8,197 nucleotides of DNA from Bacteroidaceae bacterium (GTDB taxonomy: Bacteria; Bacteroidota; Bacteroidia; Bacteroidales; Bacteroidaceae): contig JAEEOD010000144.1 in assembly GCA_016284115.1 (NCBI GenBank), positions 1 through 8,197 of the forward strand, read 5' to 3'. Shown piece after piece: positions 1 through 6,266 of this stretch (its first letter is position 1; every line of letters starts with the position of its first letter). The position numbers were made by a program, and so were the translations under genes. The notes beneath the pieces are model-generated. The model saw nothing but the letters and a program-made list of their open reading frames with translations. It had not been told where the DNA came from and ran no database searches.

Positions 1-562
1 CATAAACATAAGTACCATCATACAAGAGATCACTGATAAATGTTGTGTGCTGGTTTAATTGTTCCAGTTCTTGTGTATCTAGATGATAGATAAAAATGCC
101 CTGCCCTAAAGTAGCAATCCAGACAGTTTTATCGTCTACCATCAAAATCTCATGTACCTCACTGCTAATTGAGACTAAATATTTGGTTGTTTTATCGAAG
201 GGAAGCATTCCTGCACCCTTCTGATAGGTGTACAGACCACGGTTTGTACCAACCCATATCCGATTGGAGGAATCTTCCGCCAAACAATGAATGACATTGC
301 TGTCTAAATAAGGTTGCTGCGTTTTAAGATTAAAAGAAGAAACGTTTTCCCTTCCGTCAAAACGGTTCAATCCGTTATTTGTTCCCAACCAAATAAATCC
401 GTCACTGTCTTGTAGGGAACATAAAACCATATTGTGAGATAAACCATCTTTCGATTGATAGTTCCGATAATAATACGACTGACTACAAAAGGCGCTTGTA
501 TTCCACCCAAGCAATACCATCAGTAATATCAAAATATACAACAGGTTGGTTTTCCTAGTCAT
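1..562 (-). CDS. Periplasmic beta-propeller sensor, probable hybrid two-component system protein (N-terminal part, cut by window edge)
   Basis: I translated this region by hand. It is open for 187 codons from an ATG at 562-560 to the window edge, with no frameshift. Residues 1-6 are basic and residues 7-20 form a hydrophobic stretch, so the start looks like a signal peptide, probably cleaved near residue 26. Three two-component-regulator propeller (Reg_prop) motifs follow: IWLGTNNGLNRFDG at 57-70, IWVGTNRGLYTYQKG at 102-116, and a weaker VWIATLGQGIFIYH at 147-160. The YQSKDGLSHN segment at 35-44 is typical of the start of Bacteroidales hybrid sensors. In that family two seven-bladed propellers sense a ligand, often a glycan fragment, in the periplasm, and a histidine kinase, receiver and AraC-type DNA-binding domain follow. 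Those domains lie outside the window, so the hybrid class is inferred; a propeller-only or other sensor remains possible. AAGGGG lies 6 nt before the ATG. The gene follows the ribosomal operon in the same direction but has its own promoter. Confidence 0.8.
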   Translation of the reverse strand, partial: MTRKTNLLYILILLMVLLGWNTSAFCSQSYYYRNYQSKDGLSHNMVLCSLQDSDGFIWLGTNNGLNRFDGRENVSSFNLKTQQPYLDSNVIHCLAEDSSNRIWVGTNRGLYTYQKGAGMLPFDKTTKYLVSISSEVHEILMVDDKTVWIATLGQGIFIYHLDTQELEQLNQHTTFISDLLYDGTYVY

Positions 563-626
563 ATAAATCCCCTTTTCTCACACTATTAAATCACAACTTC
601 CTAAGAAGCCAAGTTTATGTAAAAAA

Positions 627-657
627 CAAAGTTAAAACATTTTTAAAACAAATCAAA
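627..657 (-). promoter_or_regulatory. Predicted Bacteroidetes-type promoter for the propeller sensor gene
   Basis: On the minus strand TAACTTTG (634-627) matches the Bacteroides -7 consensus TAnnTTTG exactly. A TTTG at 657-654 lies 19 nt upstream of it, the usual distance for the -33 element. Transcription would start near 620, giving a leader of about 58 nt before the ATG at 562. The leader contains the short inverted repeat CTTC-TTAG-GAAG (608-597). The sequence match is direct; promoter activity is inferred. Confidence 0.6.
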
Positions 658-788
658 AGGAAGAGGCATTTTTTATAACACTAACATGAAAAATATAACA
701 GATTAAAGAGGTCGAAATATCCCAAATCAGAGTAGGAGATTGCAAATATCTGATTAACCATAAGGGGTATTTGACGGATTTTAAGCCT

Positions 789-809
789 TGTGAACCATCA
801 TGGTTCACA
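789..809. repeat. Perfect 21-bp palindrome (10-bp arms, 1-nt centre)
   Basis: The left arm TGTGAACCAT (789-798) and right arm ATGGTTCACA (800-809) are exact reverse complements around a C at 799. As RNA it would fold as a 9-bp stem with a 3-nt loop. On the plus strand it is followed by TTTTCGTTTTT (810-820), so it could act as an intrinsic terminator for rightward transcripts. On the minus strand no T-run follows. The symmetry would also suit a dimeric DNA-binding protein. The function is unknown. Confidence 0.6.
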
Positions 810-820
810 TTTTCGTTTTT

Positions 821-845
821 ATTGACAATGTAGTTAATTGACAAT
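821..845. repeat. Two direct copies of ATTGACAAT, 16 bp apart
   Basis: ATTGACAAT occurs at 821-829 and again at 837-845. Each copy is itself a palindrome apart from its central base (ATTG-A-CAAT). Tandem half-symmetric sites with a period near one and a half helical turns are common for regulators, but no regulator gene is adjacent. In A/T-rich DNA chance cannot be excluded. Confidence 0.4.
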
Positions 846-862
846 TAGCGGATTATCCAAAC

Positions 863-882
863 GGTGAAGGTGAAGGATGCAT
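863..882. repeat. Short GGTGAA tandem next to ATGCAT
   Basis: GGTGAAGGTGAAGG (863-876) is two and a third copies of a 6-nt unit, followed directly by the palindrome ATGCAT (877-882). It lies between the operon terminator and the ATTGACAAT pair. It may be a dispersed intergenic motif, which cannot be judged from one copy. Confidence 0.3.
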
Positions 883-905
883 TTTAATATTAGGGTATAG
901 GGAAT

Positions 906-934
906 AAAAAAGGCTATCCGATGGATAGCCTTTT
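906..934 (-). terminator. Intrinsic terminator of the ribosomal operon
   Basis: On the minus strand the sequence folds as AAAAGGCTATCC, loop ATC, GGATAGCCTTTT, a perfect 12-bp stem whose core is the 8-bp GGCTATCC/GGATAGCC. A run of six T (911-906) follows. It begins 21 nt after the rplQ stop codon, so it is the expected end of the spc-alpha transcript. On the plus strand the stem is followed by only four T, so rightward termination would be weaker. Confidence 0.9.
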
Positions 935-955
935 GCCATAAAATAGTTGTATGTC

Positions 956-1441
956 TTATTCTTTGGTCTCTTCTGCAGGAGTCTCAGTAGCAGGAGCTTC
1001 TTCAACAGGAGCCTCAGCCTTTGTTGACTTGCGTGAACGACGAGTACGAGTAGACTTCTTCGCAGCAGTCTTAGCCATGTTCTCATCGTAATCTACCAAT
1101 TCAATAAAGCACATTTCAGCGTTATCACCTAAGCGATGACCAGTTTTGATGATTCTGGTATATCCACCCTTACGATCAGCGATCTTCTCAGAAATATTCT
1201 TGAACAACTCAGTGACAGCATACTTATCTTTCAATTCGCTGAACACGAGACGACGAGAAGCTGTAGTATCGTTCTTAGACTTAGTGATCAAAGGCTCAAC
1301 ATACATTCTTAATGCTTTAGCCTTTTGAAGTGTCGTATTGATTCTTTTATGCTTAATCAAAGAGCAAGCCATGTTTGACAACATTGAAGCTCTGTGAGAA
1401 GCGGTACGACCTAAATGGTTGAATTTCTTATTATGTCTCAT
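956..1441 (-). CDS. rplQ: 50S ribosomal protein L17 (bL17) with C-terminal tail
   Basis: L17 binds 23S rRNA domains and helps assemble the 50S subunit near the exit-tunnel side. The first 25 or so residues ([17 protein letters not shown], then [10 protein letters not shown]) carry the family signature, and the conserved core ends near CFIELVD at 111-117. The protein is 161 aa, against 127 in E. coli. The excess is a tail from about 122, first basic ([14 protein letters not shown], 128-141) and then rich in Ala, Glu, Pro and Thr to the end. As I recall, other Bacteroidetes L17 proteins have similar tails, so this is probably a lineage trait and not a fusion. It is the last gene of the operon. 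The ATG lies 2 nt after the rpoA stop, which suggests translational coupling, and a terminator follows. Confidence 0.97.
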   Translation of the reverse strand: MRHNKKFNHLGRTASHRASMLSNMACSLIKHKRINTTLQKAKALRMYVEPLITKSKNDTTASRRLVFSELKDKYAVTELFKNISEKIADRKGGYTRIIKTGHRLGDNAEMCFIELVDYDENMAKTAAKKSTRTRRSRKSTKAEAPVEEAPATETPAEETKE

Positions 1442-1443
1442 TT

Positions 1444-2436
1444 TTATTCTTTATCTAATTTATACCTAGAAATATCTGTTCCAAAAGAAAGATTCAAGCC
1501 TGCGAGGAGCTCTTCCAACTCTGTAAGAGACTTCTTACCAAAGTTTCTGAACTTCAGGAGGTCAGTCTTGTTGTATTGAACCAAGTCGCCCAATGTTTCA
1601 ACATCAGCAGCTTTCAAGCAGTTCAATGCGCGAACTGACAGATCCAAGTCGACAAGCTTCTGTTTCAGAAGTTGACGCATGTGCAATACTTCTTCATCGA
1701 ACTCTTCATTCTTGTCAGCATCAGATGCTTCAAGAGTGATCTTCTCGTCAGAGAATAACATGAAGTGATAGATGAGAATCTTGGCTGCTTCTTTCAAAGC
1801 ATCCTTCGGGTGTATGGAACCATCAGTATCAATCTCAAGTGTCAACTTGTCGAAGTCAGTCTTCTGCTCTACGCGGAAAGGCTCGACAGTGTACTTGACA
1901 TTGCGGATTGGGGTGTAAATCGAATCGATAGCAATCACATTAACATCGGTGCAGTAAATCTGGTTCTCCTCTGAGGGAACGTAACCGCGGCCCTTGTTAA
2001 TGGTCAGCTCCATCTGCATCGTAGCCTTAGCATCTAAATGACAAATAACTAATTCGGGATTTAACACTTCAAATCCAGACAAATACTTGCCGATGTCACC
2101 TGCCTTGAATACAGCAGAATTCTGAATATCAATCTTTACTTTCTCAGTTTCATATTCTTCAACTACTTGCTTAAATCTCACTTGTTTCAGGTTGAGGATA
2201 ATGTTGGTAACATCTTCTCTAACACCAGGAACACTTGAGAATTCATGCTCAACTCCGTCAATTTTGACGGTAGTGATAGCAAAGCCCTCTAATGAAGAAA
2301 GCAGTATGCGACGCAGGGCATTACCGATGGTGATACCAAAGCCTGGCTCCAAAGGACGGAACTCGAACTTTCCGTGCTTTGAATCTGCTTCCAACATCAA
2401 AACTTTTTCAGGTTTTTGAAATGCTAATATCGACAT
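1444..2436 (-). CDS. rpoA: DNA-directed RNA polymerase subunit alpha
   Basis: The alpha dimer nucleates RNA polymerase assembly, and its C-terminal domain contacts promoter UP elements and activators. The protein is 330 aa from the chosen ATG at 2436. The N-terminal assembly domain spans about 1-235, with the dimerisation segment [19 protein letters not shown] at 30-48. An acidic linker follows (about 237-250), then the helix-hairpin-helix C-terminal domain (about 255-320). Counterparts of the E. coli DNA-contact residues R265, N268, G296, K298 and S299 are visible as R269, N272, G300, K302 and S303. An in-frame ATG at 2469 would add 11 residues and overlap rpsD; I reject it because family members begin at MxILAFQKP. 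The gap after rpsD is 13 nt, and the leader is A/T-rich with no Shine-Dalgarno sequence. Confidence 0.98.
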   Translation of the reverse strand: MSILAFQKPEKVLMLEADSKHGKFEFRPLEPGFGITIGNALRRILLSSLEGFAITTVKIDGVEHEFSSVPGVREDVTNIILNLKQVRFKQVVEEYETEKVKIDIQNSAVFKAGDIGKYLSGFEVLNPELVICHLDAKATMQMELTINKGRGYVPSEENQIYCTDVNVIAIDSIYTPIRNVKYTVEPFRVEQKTDFDKLTLEIDTDGSIHPKDALKEAAKILIYHFMLFSDEKITLEASDADKNEEFDEEVLHMRQLLKQKLVDLDLSVRALNCLKAADVETLGDLVQYNKTDLLKFRNFGKKSLTELEELLAGLNLSFGTDISRYKLDKE

Positions 2437-2449
2437 GAAATTAATTATT

Positions 2450-3052
2450 TTATTTAGAATACAACTCAACGATCAACTGCTCCTTAATGTTCTCAGGAAT
2501 GTCAGCTCTCTCAGGAACATGCAACATCTTGCCTGCCTTTGAAGCCTCGTCCCACTCGAACCAAGGATACTTACTGTGGTTGAAACCTGCCAATGAATCA
2601 GCGATCACCTCGAGAGACTTTGAGCGCTCGCGAACGCCAACTAACTGACCTGGCTTCACCTGGTATGAAGGAATACCTACTACCTCACCGTTAACAACAA
2701 TATGACGGTGGCTTACGAGCTGACGAGCAGCATCACGGGTACGTGCAATACCCAAACGATAAACCACGTTGTCGAGGCGGCACTCCAGCATCTGCAAAAG
2801 GATCTCACCTGTAATACCCTTCTTCTTGGCAGCTTTCTCGAACATGTTGCGGAACTGTCTTTCCAGCACACCATAAGTGTATTTTGCTTTCTGTTTCTCG
2901 CGTAACTGAATACCATATTCAGAAGTCTTCTTGCGTGAAGCACCATGCTGTCCAGGAGGGTTTGTCCTCTTTGCAAGAACTTTATCAGGGCCGTAAATAG
3001 GCTCTCCAAACTTACGAGCGATTCTTGTTTTTGGTCCAGTATATCTAGCCAT
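2450..3052 (-). CDS. rpsD: 30S ribosomal protein S4 (uS4), zinc-free type
   Basis: S4 is a primary 16S rRNA binder that starts assembly of the 30S body and helps fidelity near the mRNA entry. The protein is 200 aa, near the E. coli length of 206. The N-terminal part (1-90) begins [17 protein letters not shown] and lacks the four-cysteine zinc cluster found in some bacterial S4 proteins. The S4 RNA-binding domain follows at about 91-155 ([20 protein letters not shown], then HIVVNG at 117-122). In E. coli S4 represses the alpha operon by binding the rpsM leader. The equivalent gap here (3867-3899) is A/T-rich and shows no obvious pseudoknot, so that control is not supported by this sequence. 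The gene sits 33 nt after rpsK. Confidence 0.98.
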   Translation of the reverse strand: MARYTGPKTRIARKFGEPIYGPDKVLAKRTNPPGQHGASRKKTSEYGIQLREKQKAKYTYGVLERQFRNMFEKAAKKKGITGEILLQMLECRLDNVVYRLGIARTRDAARQLVSHRHIVVNGEVVGIPSYQVKPGQLVGVRERSKSLEVIADSLAGFNHSKYPWFEWDEASKAGKMLHVPERADIPENIKEQLIVELYSK

Positions 3053-3085
3053 TTTATCTCAATTTAAATTCAAATCAATAATCAA

Positions 3086-3475
3086 TTATACTCTACGTCT
3101 CTTAGGAGGACGGCAACCATTATGTGGCAATGGAGTTACGTCAATAATCTCAGTAACCTCAATACCTGCACCGTGGATGGTACGGATAGCAGATTCACGA
3201 CCGTTACCTGGGCCCTTAACATAAGCCTTCACCTTTCTCAAACCGAGGTCATAAGCTACCTTTGCACAATCCTGAGCAGCCATCTGAGCTGCATAAGGAG
3301 TGTTCTTCTTAGAGCCTCTAAATCCCATCTTACCTGCAGAAGACCATGAGATAATCTGACCCTCGCTATTAGCCAATGAGACGATAATGTTGTTGAATGA
3401 AGAATGAACATGCAACTGACCCATTGCGTCAACCTTCACAACTTTCTTCTTTGCTACAACTTGTTTCTTTGCCAT
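3086..3475 (-). CDS. rpsK: 30S ribosomal protein S11 (uS11)
   Basis: S11 forms part of the 30S platform and contacts 16S rRNA near the E-site mRNA path. The protein is 129 aa, the same as in E. coli. The core begins at about residue 17 ([12 protein letters not shown] at 18-29), after a Lys-rich N-terminal extension. The family signature runs through [10 protein letters not shown] (86-95) to the end. The C-terminal [13 protein letters not shown] keeps Asn119 before Gly, the position where E. coli S11 carries isoaspartate. The gene begins 10 nt after rpsM and is followed by rpsD, the standard alpha-operon order. The leader is A/T-rich without a Shine-Dalgarno sequence. Confidence 0.98.
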   Translation of the reverse strand: MAKKQVVAKKKVVKVDAMGQLHVHSSFNNIIVSLANSEGQIISWSSAGKMGFRGSKKNTPYAAQMAAQDCAKVAYDLGLRKVKAYVKGPGNGRESAIRTIHGAGIEVTEIIDVTPLPHNGCRPPKRRRV

Positions 3476-3485
3476 ATCAAATTAT

Positions 3486-3866
3486 TTATTTAGTAGCCTT
3501 TTTCTTGTTAGCAACTGTCTTCTTTCTACCCTTACGTGTACGAGCATTGTTCTTTGTACTCTGACCACGAACAGGAAGACCCAAACGGTGACGAACACCA
3601 CGATAGCAACCGATATCCATCAGGCGCTTGATGTTCATTTGTACTTCTGAGCGAAGATCACCTTCCACCTTGTAGTTTGCTGCTATGATCTCACGAATCT
3701 TTGCAGCCTGATCATCAGTCCAGTCTTTTACCTTCAGGTCTTTGTCAACACCTGCACCTTCCAAGATTTTTGCTGAACTACTGCGACCTATTCCAAAAAT
3801 ATAGGTCAACGCTATTTCGCCTCTCTTATTCTGAGGCAAATCTACACCAACTATTCTTATAGCCAT
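3486..3866 (-). CDS. rpsM: 30S ribosomal protein S13 (uS13)
   Basis: S13 sits in the head of the 30S subunit, forms intersubunit bridges to 5S-bound L5 and reaches the P-site tRNA with its C-terminal tail. The protein is 126 aa, against 118 in E. coli. It opens with [20 protein letters not shown], followed by the [11 protein letters not shown] turn (25-35). The signature [19 protein letters not shown] lies at about 86-104. The basic tail ([10 protein letters not shown] and on) is slightly longer than in E. coli. The gene starts 33 nt after rpmJ. A TATTTTTG at 3893-3886 resembles a -7 element, but no TTTG lies at the right distance, so I do not call a promoter there. Confidence 0.98.
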   Translation of the reverse strand: MAIRIVGVDLPQNKRGEIALTYIFGIGRSSSAKILEGAGVDKDLKVKDWTDDQAAKIREIIAANYKVEGDLRSEVQMNIKRLMDIGCYRGVRHRLGLPVRGQSTKNNARTRKGRKKTVANKKKATK

Positions 3867-3899
3867 ATACTTAATTATTTCTTTGCAAAAATAATAATA

Positions 3900-4016
3900 T
3901 TATCCTTGACGCTGTTTATACTTAGGATTCTTCTTATTTATTACATAAAGAACGCCACGACGACGCACAATCTTACAGTCTGGCGTACGCTTCTTTAAGG
4001 ATACTCTAACTTTCAT
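3900..4016 (-). CDS. rpmJ: 50S ribosomal protein L36 (bL36), zinc-free type
   Basis: I translated this short gene by hand: 38 aa, starting [20 protein letters not shown] and ending NPKYKQRQG before a TAA at 3902-3900. L36 is the smallest 50S protein and binds 23S rRNA near the stalk base. Zinc-binding L36 has ligands C11, C14, C27 and H33. Here those positions are Thr11, Cys14, Asn27 and Tyr33, so only one ligand is left and zinc cannot be held in the usual way. The length and flanks are otherwise normal. The gene lies 6 nt after infA and 33 nt before rpsM, the usual place of rpmJ between the spc and alpha operons. The start is fixed by the conserved MKVR. Confidence 0.97.
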   Translation of the reverse strand: MKVRVSLKKRTPDCKIVRRRGVLYVINKKNPKYKQRQG

Positions 4017-4022
4017 ATCTAA

Positions 4023-4241
4023 TTATTTATATCTAAATGAAATTCTACCTTTTGACAAATCATAAGGAGACATCTCAACCCTCACCTTATCACCTGGTAA
4101 AATTTTAATATAGTGCATACGCATCTTACCAGAGATATGAGCGGTTATTTCATGCCCATTAGTCAATTCTACTCGAAACATTGCATTAGACAATGCCTCA
4201 ACAATTACTCCATCCTGTTCTATCGCTGACTGTTTTGCCAT
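4023..4241 (-). CDS. infA: Translation initiation factor IF-1
   Basis: IF-1 binds the A site of the 30S subunit during initiation and helps IF-2 and IF-3 select the initiator tRNA. The protein is 72 aa, the family length, and is a single S1-like OB fold. Recognisable segments are [17 protein letters not shown] at 1-17, [20 protein letters not shown] at 22-41, and [20 protein letters not shown] at 48-67. The start is fixed by the conserved MAK. It begins only 12 nt after the secY stop. In Bacteroides genomes I know, and in Bacillus, a methionine aminopeptidase gene (map) stands between secY and infA; it is absent here. Confidence 0.98.
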   Translation of the reverse strand: MAKQSAIEQDGVIVEALSNAMFRVELTNGHEITAHISGKMRMHYIKILPGDKVRVEMSPYDLSKGRISFRYK

Positions 4242-4253
4242 AAATCAGAGAAT

Positions 4254-5597
4254 TTAATAAGCTGCAATGCCAGCACTACGACCTTTGATACGACCAGACT
4301 TGAGCAAGCCATCATAGTGCCTCATCAGCAAATGGCTTTCAATCTGCTGTAACGTGTCAAGTACCACACCCACGGTAATCAGCAATGAAGTACCTCCAAA
4401 GAAGTGAGCAAACTCATTCTGCACACCAAACAAGCCAGCGAAAGCAGGCATGATAGCTATGAAAGTCAGGAAGAGAGCACCTGGCAAAGTGATGCGTGAC
4501 ATAATATCATCGATATAGTCAGCTGTCTTTTTGCCCGGCTTAACACCAGGAATGAAGCCATTATTTCTCTTCATATCCTCTGCCATCTGAGTGGGGTTAA
4601 TCGTAATAGCAGTATAGAAGTAAGTAAACAGGATGTTCAAGATCGCGAAGATAAAGTTGTACCAGAAGCTAGTAGAATCGGTCAGTGCGCGCAGGAAACT
4701 GCTTGAGTTGTTCAGATCAGTGAAACCAATCAAAGAGATTGGAATGAACATGATGGCCTGAGCAAAGATGATAGGCATCACATTAGCAGCATTCACCTTC
4801 AGAGGGATATACTGACGTGCACCACCTACCTGCTTGTTACCAACGACTTTCTTAGCATACTGCACAGGAACTTTTCTTACACCTTGAACCAAAAGAATTG
4901 CCAAGGCTGTCACTATCAGCAAAATGACAATCTCAATCAAGAACATAACCAAACCACCGGTCTTGTCAGTAATACGAGATACAACTTCCTGGAAGAATGC
5001 CTGAGGCAGACGAGCGATGATACCAATCAAAATGATGAATGAAATACCATTACCCACACCCTTGTCAGTGATTCTCTCACCCAGCCAGAGGATAAACATA
5101 CTACCGGCAGCCAAGATGATGGTTGAAGTAAACATAAACAGAGTCCAATCTAATGAAGCATTTAAGGATGGACCAGCCTGATATTTCAGGTTGAGCAGGT
5201 AAGAAGGACCCTGAATCAGCAAGATAAAGATAGTCAAATATCTTGTATACTGATTCATCTTTCTTCTACCACTCTCACCCTCGCGCTGCAGTTTCTGGAA
5301 ATAAGGAACTGCAATACCCAACAACTGGATAACGATAGAGGCTGAGATGTAGGGCATAATTCCCAATGCGAAAATAGACGCATTAGAAAATGCTCCACCG
5401 GAAAACATGTTTAACAAGGCTAACAGGCCCTCACTTGTTTGTTCACGCAACTGTGTAAGCATTGAAGGGTTGATACCCGGCAATACTACATAAGAACCAA
5501 AACGGTATATTGCTACAAACAATACGGTGATGAGGATTCTTTGTCTCAAATCCTCAATCTTCCATATATTCTTTAATGTTTCAATAGCTTTTCTCAT
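4254..5597 (-). CDS. secY: Protein translocase subunit SecY
   Basis: SecY forms the channel of the SecYEG translocon in the inner membrane, through which unfolded proteins are exported or inserted. The protein is 447 aa (E. coli 443), and about ten membrane segments can be placed: near 20-38, 75-95, 118-137, 150-172, 182-200, 216-238, 270-290, 312-334, 370-390 and 400-414. The plug region lies at about 60-72 (NMFSGGAF). The large cytosolic loops that bind SecA and the ribosome are at about 240-266 (VRKVPVQYAKK) and 335-368 (NNGFIPGVKPGKKT). GERITDKGVGNGIS at 173-186 is a strong family signature. The gene follows rplO by 4 nt. Its product also serves export of the sensor encoded at the left edge. 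Confidence 0.98.
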   Translation of the reverse strand: MRKAIETLKNIWKIEDLRQRILITVLFVAIYRFGSYVVLPGINPSMLTQLREQTSEGLLALLNMFSGGAFSNASIFALGIMPYISASIVIQLLGIAVPYFQKLQREGESGRRKMNQYTRYLTIFILLIQGPSYLLNLKYQAGPSLNASLDWTLFMFTSTIILAAGSMFILWLGERITDKGVGNGISFIILIGIIARLPQAFFQEVVSRITDKTGGLVMFLIEIVILLIVTALAILLVQGVRKVPVQYAKKVVGNKQVGGARQYIPLKVNAANVMPIIFAQAIMFIPISLIGFTDLNNSSSFLRALTDSTSFWYNFIFAILNILFTYFYTAITINPTQMAEDMKRNNGFIPGVKPGKKTADYIDDIMSRITLPGALFLTFIAIMPAFAGLFGVQNEFAHFFGGTSLLITVGVVLDTLQQIESHLLMRHYDGLLKSGRIKGRSAGIAAY

Positions 5598-5601
5598 CGA
5601 A

Positions 5602-6048
5602 TCAGAGTTTTACTACCTTGCCACCAGCAGCCTCGATAGCAGCCTCTGCAGTCTTTGAGAAAGCATGAGCAGCTACTTCGACCTTAGCGGTCAGGGTTCC
5701 TTTACCTAATACTTTTACCAACTGCTTTGAAGAAACAAATCCTGCGTTCATCAACTCATTGATACCTACAGTCTGCAAATTCTTCGTTTCAGCAAGCGCT
5801 TGAATTGTATCCAGGTTAATAGCTTTATATTCTACACGATTAATGTTCTTAAAGCCAAACTTAGGTACTCGGCGCTGAAGAGGCATCTGACCACCTTCAA
5901 AACCTATTTTCTTCTTATAGCCTGATCTTGACTTAGCACCTTTGGTACCTCTTGTTGAAGTGCCACCTAAACCAGAGCCTGGGCCACGACCGATTCTCTT
6001 TCTTGAAGAAGTAGATCCTGCAGCAGGTTTCAAATTACTTAAATCCAT
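5602..6048 (-). CDS. rplO: 50S ribosomal protein L15 (uL15)
   Basis: L15 is a late-assembly 50S protein whose long N-terminal arm threads through 23S rRNA. The protein is 148 aa (E. coli 144). The arm is the Gly/Arg/Lys-rich segment at about 8-50 (RKRIGRGPGSGLGGTSTRGT at 16-35), followed by GGQMPLQRRVPKFGF at 52-66. The globular domain, about 75-148, ends AAGGKVVKL. It begins 30 nt after rpmD and ends in TGA, unlike the TAA of its neighbours. The leader is A/T-rich with no Shine-Dalgarno sequence. Confidence 0.98.
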   Translation of the reverse strand: MDLSNLKPAAGSTSSRKRIGRGPGSGLGGTSTRGTKGAKSRSGYKKKIGFEGGQMPLQRRVPKFGFKNINRVEYKAINLDTIQALAETKNLQTVGINELMNAGFVSSKQLVKVLGKGTLTAKVEVAAHAFSKTAEAAIEAAGGKVVKL

Positions 6049-6078
6049 ATTGTAATTCTTTTTATATTCTACAACTAA

Positions 6079-6255
6079 TTACTTAACAATGGTAACCAAG
6101 TGCTTAACTTTCTCTACCATACCACGGATAGAAGGGTTATCTTCGTGCTCAACAGTGTGATTCATCTTGTGCAGACCCAGAGAATCCAAGATTCTTTTCT
6201 GGTTCTTAGGAGCACCAATTCTACTCTTAGTCTGTTTAATCTTAATTGTTGACAT
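6079..6255 (-). CDS. rpmD: 50S ribosomal protein L30 (uL30)
   Basis: I translated this short gene by hand: 58 aa, starting MSTIKIKQTKSRIGAPKNQK and ending HLVTIVK before a TAA at 6081-6079. L30 is a small ferredoxin-like 50S protein present in many but not all bacteria. The family pattern is clear: IKQTKSRIG at 6-14, then LDSLGLHKMNHTVEH at 23-37, then NPSIRGMVEKVKHLV at 40-54. It sits between rpsE and rplO, its normal place in the spc operon. The start is supported by a perfect AGGAGG 5 nt before the ATG, which is unusual in this operon. Confidence 0.98.
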   Translation of the reverse strand: MSTIKIKQTKSRIGAPKNQKRILDSLGLHKMNHTVEHEDNPSIRGMVEKVKHLVTIVK

Positions 6256-6260
6256 GTTAT

Positions 6261-6266
6261 CCTCCT
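6261..6266 (-). promoter_or_regulatory. Perfect Shine-Dalgarno AGGAGG for rpmD
   Basis: On the minus strand the junction reads TAAGGAGGATAACATG. AGGAGG shares its first A with the rpsE stop codon and lies 5 nt before the rpmD ATG. Most other genes here have only A/T-rich leaders, as expected in Bacteroidetes, so this site stands out. Confidence 0.85.

Larger units (their letters stand above)
563..905. other. Intergenic stretch without a convincing gene
   Basis: These 343 nt separate the operon terminator from the sensor gene. They are A/T-rich and show no reading frame with recognisable protein character on either strand. What they do hold is a promoter (627-657), an inverted pair AATCAGA/TCTGATT (725-731 and 749-755), a perfect palindrome (789-809), two ATTGACAAT copies (821-845) and a GGTGAA tandem (863-876). 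No tRNA or other known RNA gene was recognised. Confidence 0.7.

Noticed and set aside
725..755. Inverted pair AATCAGA/TCTGATT with a 17-nt spacer
   Set aside because: Seven-base arms at this distance are readily expected by chance in an A/T-rich stretch, and no flanking signal supports a role.
653..844. A 63-codon minus-strand reading frame in the intergenic stretch
   Set aside because: It runs through the palindrome and the ATTGACAAT pair, shows no domain or recognisable composition, has no ribosome binding site, and overlaps the predicted promoter of the sensor gene.
853..1086. A 77-codon minus-strand frame rich in Leu and Arg
   Set aside because: It overlaps the rplQ tail in another frame and reads through the operon terminator. 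The Leu/Arg bias is a by-product of the repetitive rplQ tail codons.
2437..2469. An 11-residue N-terminal extension of RpoA from an ATG at 2469
   Set aside because: It would overlap the end of rpsD, and the added residues match nothing in the family. RpoA in Bacteroidetes starts at MxILAFQKP, which is the internal ATG at 2436.
2713..3009. A 98-codon minus-strand frame inside rpsD
   Set aside because: It is an alternative frame of rpsD, which is a complete, conserved protein; the shifted product has no family character.
3886..3893. TATTTTTG upstream of rpsM as an internal promoter
   Set aside because: It fits TAnnTTTG, but no TTTG lies 19-21 nt upstream, and the sequence is within a short A/T-rich gap where such a match is easily random.
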